Source of the DNA: Sphingobium scionense
Lineage (GTDB): Bacteria > Pseudomonadota > Alphaproteobacteria > Sphingomonadales > Sphingomonadaceae
Reading direction: 5' to 3'
NCBI RefSeq assembly: GCF_014197035.1
Contig: NZ_JACIEU010000004.1
Location: 124,001 to 188,000, forward strand
Length of the DNA stretch: 64,000 bases
Under the pieces are notes generated by a model. The model ran no database searches and had not been told where the DNA came from. It was given only the letters and a program-made list of their open reading frames with translations. Positions 60,361 through 64,000 of the stretch are shown here, one piece after another. Positions within the stretch are counted from its first letter, which is position 1; each line of letters begins with the position of its first letter. The position numbers and the translations under genes are program-made.

Positions 60361-63275
60361 GCCTTCAACACCTCGTCACAGCGGTTGCACAGCGTGCCAT
60401 CTTCCTCGACCTCGGGCAGCAGACGCCAGCAACGGCCGCACTTGTGCCACTCGCTGGGCTTCACGATGATGCCGTCGCCCACGCCCATCTCGATCCGGGC
60501 GACGATGGCGATTTCGGCGAAGTTCACACCGTCGCTGGGCAGCAATTCGCCCATGGTGACATCGGCCTCCAGGCTGGAGCGGATCACCTTTTCGCGGCGG
60601 AAAGGTTCGATCGCCTCGTTGACCTGCTCGCGCTGGTCGCGCAGCTCCGCCCATTTGTCGTTCAGATGATTGTCGATCCAGCGATGGTCGACCTCCGGCC
60701 ACTCCAGGAAATGGACGCTATCCTCGTCACTTGGGAAGCGGCTCTGCCATACTTCCTCAGCGGTGAAGGGGATGATCGGCGCGACATAGCGGACCAGCGC
60801 ATGGAACAGCGTATCGAGCAAGGTGCGATAGGCGCGGCGCTTGGGGTCCGACTTCGCATCGCAATAGAGGCAGTCCTTGCGGATGTCGAAGAAGAAGGCG
60901 GACAGGTCGCTGTTCGCGAAGTCGAAAATGGCGCGGGTATAGCGGCTGAATTCCAGCCAATTCTCGCTCTTCGCCGCCTTGTCGACCACCGCGCGCAGCT
61001 CCGCGTCGAGCTGGGCCAGACGGTGGAGCATGTAGCGCTCCAGTTCCGGCATCTCGGCGTAGGACACCGCCTCGCTCTCATCATAATCGGACAGGGCGCC
61101 GAGCATGTAGCGGAAGGTGTTGCGCAGCTTGCGATAGGCGTCGGACGAACCGGCCAGCACTTCCTTGCCGATGCGGACGTCATCGAAATAGTCGGTGCTG
61201 GCGACCCAGACGCGCAGGATGTCGGCGCCGCTTTCGGCCATGATCTTGAGCGGATCGACGACATTGCCAAGGCTCTTGGACATTTTCTTGCCCGAGCCGT
61301 CGAGCGCGAAGCCATGGGTCAGCACCGCCTTGTAGGGCGCCTGGCCACGGGTGCCGCAGCTTTCGAGCAGCGAGGACTGGAACCAGCCGCGATGCTGGTC
61401 CGACCCTTCGATATAGAGGTCGGCGCGGGTGCCCTCGCCATAGCGGCCCTCGACCACGAAACTGTGGGTCGAGCCGCTGTCGAACCAGACGTCGAGAATG
61501 TCGTTCACGACCTCATAGTCATTGAGGTCATAATCGGGGCCGAGCAGCGCCTGATGATCAGCACCGAACCAGGCATCCGCACCGGCGCCCTTGAACGCAT
61601 CGATGATGCGAGCATTGACCGATTTATCAACGAGATATTCGCCAGTCTTGCGATGGACATAGAGCGCAATCGGCACGCCCCAGGCGCGCTGGCGGCTGAT
61701 CACCCAGTCGGGGCGCCCCTCCACCATCGAACGGATGCGGTTGGTCGACCGCTCGGGCACCCAGCGCGTATGCTCGATCGCGTCGAGCGCGATCTCGCGC
61801 AGGGTCGGGCCGTTGCCGGTGACGATCGGGGTCGGCATCACGCCGCCATCGACATCGGCCACCACGCCCTCCTGCGGCTTGTCCATCGGGATGAACCATT
61901 GCGGGGTGCACCGGAAGATGATCTTCGCCTTGGAGCGCCAGCTATGCGGATAGCTATGCCTGAAATCGTCCGACGCGGCGAGCAGCGCCCCCGCTTCGCG
62001 CAGGTCGGTGCAGATCGGGCCATCCTTGCCGACGAACTTGGGGTTGATGACCGACCCTTGTCCGCCCAGCCACAGCCAGTCGGCGCGATACTTTCCGTCG
62101 CCCTCGACCGCGAAGACGGGGTTCAGGCCGTTCGCCTTGCACAGCGCAAAGTCGTCCTCGCCATGGTCGGGCGCCATATGGACAAGGCCGGTGCCCGCAT
62201 CAGTCGTGACGAAATCGCCCGCAAGGAACGGACGCGGCTTGGCGAAGAAGCCGCCGAGCGCGTGCATCGGGTGACGCGCAACGGCGCCGGCGAGGTCCGA
62301 GCCTTTGACCAGAGCGACCTCTTGGGTCTGGATCATCACACCCCACGCAGACGCAATTGCATCTTCGAGGCGCTCAATCAGTGCTGGTTCATTCGCCACC
62401 AGAATTGACAAGCCGTTGAGTGCCGAAAATGCAGGCGTTGTTCCGGGATGCACACCCTCTTGAACGGTTTGGACGACAACGACCTTACGAACGGCATACT
62501 CAACCTCAGGCCCATAGGCCAAAGCCTGGTTCACCGGGATCGTCCAGGGCGTCGTGGTCCAGATCACCGCATGGGCGCCGCGCAATTCCGGCGCGTTCGG
62601 CGCTTCGACGATCTCGAACGCCACGTCGATCTGCGTGGACGTGATGTCCTCATATTCCACTTCCGCCTCGGCCAGCGCGGTCTTTTCAACCGGGGACCAC
62701 ATGACGGGCTTGGCGCCGCGATAGAGCTGGCCGCTCTCCGCGAACTTCAGCAGTTCGCCCACGATCGTCGCTTCCGCGTCGAACTTCATGGTCAGATAGG
62801 GATCGGCCCAATCGCCCATCACGCCCAGACGCTTGAACTGCTCCTTCTGCACGTCCACCCATTTGTCGGCATAGGCGCGGCACTGGGCGCGGAACTCGGA
62901 AGGCGGAACCTCGTCCTTGTTCATCTTCTTCTTGCGATATTCCTCCTCGATCTTCCATTCGATCGGAAGGCCGTGGCAGTCCCAGCCGGGCACATAGGGC
63001 GCGTCCTTGCCCAGCAGCGACTGGCTGCGGACGATGATGTCCTTCAGCACCTTGTTCATCGCATGGCCCATATGGATGTCGCCATTGGCGTAGGGCGGGC
63101 CATCATGCAGGATGAAGCGTTCGCGGCCGGCGCGCTTCTCGCGCAGCTTGCCGTAAAGATCCATCGCCGCCCAGCGCGCGGCAATCGCCGGTTCCTTCTG
63201 CGCGAGGCCGGCCTTCATCGGGAAGTCGGTGACGGGAAGGAAGACGGTGCTTTTATAATCGGGCTGGTCGGTCAT
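60357..63275 (-). CDS. ileS: isoleucyl-tRNA synthetase
   Basis: 972 residues from ATG 63275; a TTG at 63290 is a weaker alternative. The HIGH box is PYANGDIHMGH, the KMSKS box is GKKMSKS, and the CP1 editing domain and the C-terminal zinc site (CGRCW and CNRC) are present. It charges tRNA-Ile and edits valine. About 62290-62500 inside the editing region (VVVVQTVQEGVHPGTTPAF to WGVMIQTQEVALVKG) uses visibly more A/T-ending codons than the rest of the gene, which hints at local recombination. Confidence 0.96.
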   Translation of the reverse strand: MTDQPDYKSTVFLPVTDFPMKAGLAQKEPAIAARWAAMDLYGKLREKRAGRERFILHDGPPYANGDIHMGHAMNKVLKDIIVRSQSLLGKDAPYVPGWDCHGLPIEWKIEEEYRKKKMNKDEVPPSEFRAQCRAYADKWVDVQKEQFKRLGVMGDWADPYLTMKFDAEATIVGELLKFAESGQLYRGAKPVMWSPVEKTALAEAEVEYEDITSTQIDVAFEIVEAPNAPELRGAHAVIWTTTPWTIPVNQALAYGPEVEYAVRKVVVVQTVQEGVHPGTTPAFSALNGLSILVANEPALIERLEDAIASAWGVMIQTQEVALVKGSDLAGAVARHPMHALGGFFAKPRPFLAGDFVTTDAGTGLVHMAPDHGEDDFALCKANGLNPVFAVEGDGKYRADWLWLGGQGSVINPKFVGKDGPICTDLREAGALLAASDDFRHSYPHSWRSKAKIIFRCTPQWFIPMDKPQEGVVADVDGGVMPTPIVTGNGPTLREIALDAIEHTRWVPERSTNRIRSMVEGRPDWVISRQRAWGVPIALYVHRKTGEYLVDKSVNARIIDAFKGAGADAWFGADHQALLGPDYDLNDYEVVNDILDVWFDSGSTHSFVVEGRYGEGTRADLYIEGSDQHRGWFQSSLLESCGTRGQAPYKAVLTHGFALDGSGKKMSKSLGNVVDPLKIMAESGADILRVWVASTDYFDDVRIGKEVLAGSSDAYRKLRNTFRYMLGALSDYDESEAVSYAEMPELERYMLHRLAQLDAELRAVVDKAAKSENWLEFSRYTRAIFDFANSDLSAFFFDIRKDCLYCDAKSDPKRRAYRTLLDTLFHALVRYVAPIIPFTAEEVWQSRFPSDEDSVHFLEWPEVDHRWIDNHLNDKWAELRDQREQVNEAIEPFRREKVIRSSLEADVTMGELLPSDGVNFAEIAIVARIEMGVGDGIIVKPSEWHKCGRCWRLLPEVEEDGTLCNRCDEVLKA

Positions 63276-63300
63276 CGAATGTCCGTGCAAGTTTATGAAT

Positions 63301-63407
63301 CCGTTCGCCCTGAGCGAAGTCGAAGGGGCGGGCCGAGGGAAGCGAGGGCTCTAACCGGGCCTCGGCTCCGCTCGGCCGCGTGTCTCGACTTCGCTCGACA
63401 CGAACGG
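63301..63407. repeat. REP-like long inverted repeat upstream of ileS
   Basis: Two 23-nt arms (63301-63323 and 63385-63407) are inverted copies with 19 of 23 matches; the cores are CCGTTCG and GAGCGAAGTCGA. GC-rich nested dyads lie between them. This looks like the extragenic palindromic element common in sphingomonad and related genomes (from memory). No second copy was noticed in this window. It lies between ribF and ileS. Confidence 0.6.
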
Positions 63408-63426
63408 GAAAAGTGGAAGCGTCGCC

Positions 63427-64000
63427 CTACGCGAGGTAAGGCGTTCCCGCAAGGATTTGCCGTGCGTCGTCGCAGTCGCGGGCGATCTGCGCGATCAGCG
63501 GGTCGAGGCCGTCATATTTCGCCTCCGGCCGGAGATAGTGGATCAACTGCACCTCGATGCTCTGGTCATAGAGGCGTTCGGCGAAATCGAAGAAATGCGG
63601 CTCCAGCAGCAGCTTGGGCGGATCGAAGGTCGGACGGATGCCCAGATTGGCGGCGCCGTCCAACACCCGGCCATCGGCCAGCAGCCCGCGCACGGCATAA
63701 ATGCCGAAGGCCGGGCGCAGATAGGGGCCAAGGTCGATATTGGCGGTCGGGAATCCGATGGTGCGGCCAAGCTTGTCGCCATGCTGCACCATACCCTGGA
63801 TCGTGAAGGGGCGCGTCAGCAGGCGGGTGGCGGTGGCGCAATCGCCGGCCTGCAATGCGGCGCGGATGCGGCTGGAGCTGATCACCCCTTCCGCGTCCGT
63901 GACCGGCGCGACCGCTTCGGCCGGCAGGCCCAGTTCGCCGAAGCTGGCGATGGTGCCGCTGCGGCCCTTGCCGAAGGTGAAATCCTCGCCGGTAACGACC
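63427..64000 (-). CDS. ribF: bifunctional riboflavin kinase/FAD synthetase, partial, 5' end outside window
   Basis: The C-terminal ~190 residues are visible and run off the right edge. GEDFTFGKGRSG and ISSSRIRAAL close the FAD synthetase domain. The riboflavin kinase domain has LLTRPFTIQGMVQHGDKLGRTIGFPTANI, YAVRGLLADGRVLDGAANLGIRPTF and EPHFFDF-x-ERLYDQSIEVQLIHYLRPEAKYDGLDPL. It converts riboflavin to FMN and FAD. It is upstream of ileS and lspA on the same strand, a common order in Proteobacteria. Confidence 0.94.
   Translation of the reverse strand, partial: VVTGEDFTFGKGRSGTIASFGELGLPAEAVAPVTDAEGVISSSRIRAALQAGDCATATRLLTRPFTIQGMVQHGDKLGRTIGFPTANIDLGPYLRPAFGIYAVRGLLADGRVLDGAANLGIRPTFDPPKLLLEPHFFDFAERLYDQSIEVQLIHYLRPEAKYDGLDPLIAQIARDCDDARQILAGTPYLA

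Noticed and set aside
60444-62408. 654-codon plus-strand frame opposite ileS
   Set aside because: It is a shadow of ileS, which has all class I synthetase motifs.

Overview
The window is GC-rich, densely coded chromosomal DNA that reads as an alphaproteobacterium of the Sphingomonadaceae (Sphingobium, Sphingomonas or Novosphingobium type). This rests on the gene families present (a TonB-dependent receptor, DUF2794, a DUF3035 lipoprotein, the ribF-ileS-lspA order, the pgsA-moaD-moaE order), a sphingomonad-like exopolysaccharide locus and a REP-like intergenic element. No rRNA, tRNA, CRISPR array, insertion sequence or prophage was recognised.

Region 1 (1-7960) is a catabolic or accessory cluster. 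It holds a SnoaL-like protein (cut by the left edge), three short-chain dehydrogenases, a double hot-dog MaoC-type dehydratase, a TauD-type dioxygenase, two paralogous TetR regulators and an AraC regulator. The make-up suggests breakdown of a hydrophobic or aromatic/steroid-like substrate, but the substrate cannot be read from the sequence.

Region 2 (8046-15833) holds corA, a large secreted protein of unknown function, and a compact module: a ModE-type DNA-binding protein, a MauG/MbnH-like di-heme peroxidase, a small secreted protein and a divergent TonB receptor. A ModE-box-like palindrome lies between the divergent genes. This is the best candidate for an undescribed system, probably concerned with a metal or metallophore.

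Region 3 (15883-36358) is a Wzx/Wzy-type exopolysaccharide locus. An initiating sugar transferase sits between two short paralogous single-span membrane proteins. After it come an outer-membrane beta-barrel, a Wza-type exporter, an AAA ATPase, a Wzz/GumC chain-length protein, a BY-kinase-like protein with a destroyed Walker A motif, a WecG-type transferase, a flippase, a polymerase, four family-2 glycosyltransferases, a Tat-exported GH10 hydrolase and an acyltransferase. Most of these genes overlap by 1-8 bases, so they are probably translationally coupled. A convergent GH16 hydrolase and UDP-glucose dehydrogenase close the locus.

Region 4 (36674-64000) is mostly housekeeping: serine acetyltransferase, a TSUP permease with OxyR, molybdopterin synthase with pgsA, an LplT-like transporter, a class A penicillin-binding protein, a hybrid histidine kinase, a BaiN-type flavoprotein, an aldo/keto reductase with a divergent LysR, a NifU/IscU-like protein, a CPA2 antiporter, a Zur-like Fur protein, PnuC with a NadR-like enzyme, dxs, a SRPBCC-ArsR pair, and ribF-ileS-lspA-DUF3035 running off the right edge.
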